Positions 4,788-5,208 of a stretch of DNA of 5,208 nt are shown here, piece after piece. The stretch lies in the NCBI GenBank assembly GCA_030667725.1, contig DAOUVH010000107.1, positions 1 to 5,208 of the forward strand. The letters are read 5' to 3'. Source of the DNA: Candidatus Cloacimonadota bacterium (GTDB lineage: Bacteria > Cloacimonadota > Cloacimonadia > Cloacimonadales > TCS61). How positions within the stretch are numbered: position 1 is the stretch's first letter; each line of letters opens with the position of its first letter. Position numbers and translations under genes: made by a program. A model generated the notes under the pieces. The model was not told where the DNA came from and searched no databases. It saw nothing but the letters and a program-made list of their open reading frames with translations.

Positions 4788-5208
4788 TTAAAACAACTTA
4801 TAACTCAACCCTAAGCCAAGTGTCTCTTTAAATTGAATTTCATCAATAATCATTTCATTGTAAAGAAGTTGAACATAAAGTTTAAGATTTATCAAACTTG
4901 TTAAGCTGATATCAACATTGTGTTGCCAATCCATTCTTACCTGTTTCCAATCATCTTCATTTTCCTGTCCTTCCAAACTTTCAGATTCAGAATAAACAAT
5001 AGGTTTATAAAGATTTAATGTGGTGGAATATTTGATCACATTTTCGGCAAATGGTTTCTTGAATTCACCAACGAATTCTACGCCGCCATCATTTGTGCTT
5101 TCGTCCAAATTGCTGTCAAAATAATGTTTGAACGCTCCACCGAGTCGAGTACTTAGTTCCTGCGTATCATCTTTAATAAAAACTTTAGCTATACCAAAGG
5201 TTTCGGTA
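4788..5208 (-). CDS. DUF3078-like outer-membrane beta-barrel protein, C-terminal part (5' truncated by window edge)
   Basis: The minus-strand frame is open from the window end to the stop at 4788-4790, giving about 139 residues of the C-terminus. The frame continues upstream past the TTG at 5106-5108, which is not the start. The sequence alternates polar and hydrophobic residues in strand-length blocks and ends in an aromatic residue (SYKLF), as outer-membrane barrels do for assembly recognition. The ending (LYVQLLYNEMIIDEIQFKETLGLGLSYKLF region, from ~5 to 35 residues before the stop) closely follows the DUF3078 C-terminal pattern of L-Y-D then QFKE-LG-GLSY-F. RLGGAFKHYFDSN further upstream also fits that family. 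The function of DUF3078 proteins is unknown. It is convergent with ompA and ends at a strong terminator. A DUF481-like barrel is an alternative. Confidence 0.7.
   Translation of the reverse strand, partial: TETFGIAKVFIKDDTQELSTRLGGAFKHYFDSNLDESTNDGGVEFVGEFKKPFAENVIKYSTTLNLYKPIVYSESESLEGQENEDDWKQVRMDWQHNVDISLTSLINLKLYVQLLYNEMIIDEIQFKETLGLGLSYKLF

Noticed and set aside
1..5208. tRNA, rRNA, CRISPR array, transposase or defence system
   Set aside because: I saw no cloverleaf, no regularly spaced direct repeats, no transposase or integrase motifs, and no toxin, nuclease or helicase motifs in any frame.

Overview
The window looks like an accessory stretch from a Gram-negative, AT-rich bacterium of the Fibrobacteres-Chlorobi-Bacteroidetes type, possibly a Cloacimonadota-like lineage. 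That placement is an inference, resting on a lipoprotein with a lipobox, an OmpA-domain envelope protein, a DUF3078-like outer-membrane barrel, a Gly-rich pilin-tail-like module and a NADase-type glycan-binding protein. Nothing in the sequence fixes the phylum.

Layout from left to right. At 1-615 is the C-terminal part of an MJ1255-type glycosyltransferase. At 616-883 there is no gene but a repeat-rich spacer: a short stretch resembling the start of a Nudix gene, a 134-bp MITE-like element with terminal inverted repeats and a central hairpin, then another copy of a short motif. At 884-1720 is a lipoprotein built from two ~77-residue repeats and a GGGGGSF C-terminal module. At 1728-2144, seven bases later, is a Nudix hydrolase. 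At 2145-2389 is an AT-rich spacer with a possible promoter and a perfect 14-bp palindrome. At 2390-3529 is a secreted NADase-type glycan-binding (discoidin-like) protein, and at 3649-4563 an OmpA-family periplasmic protein. At 4564-4787 is a convergent spacer holding a Nudix C-terminus relic, a weak hairpin and a strong intrinsic terminator. At 4788-5208 on the minus strand is the C-terminal end of a DUF3078-like outer-membrane beta-barrel protein.

The genes do not form an obvious single pathway. Most products are predicted to be exported to the envelope (lipoprotein, glycan-binding protein, peptidoglycan-anchored OmpA protein, outer-membrane barrel), and the glycosyltransferase also suggests surface glycan work. 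Only the lipoprotein and Nudix gene are spaced closely enough to be co-transcribed. The Nudix gene has two partial look-alikes, one beyond the glycosyltransferase stop codon and one beyond the ompA stop codon, so this locus has probably been rearranged by duplication and decay.

I see no defence system, CRISPR array, RNA gene or complete transposon. The most unusual items are the Nudix relics, the MITE-like element and the repeat-plus-pilin-module lipoprotein.
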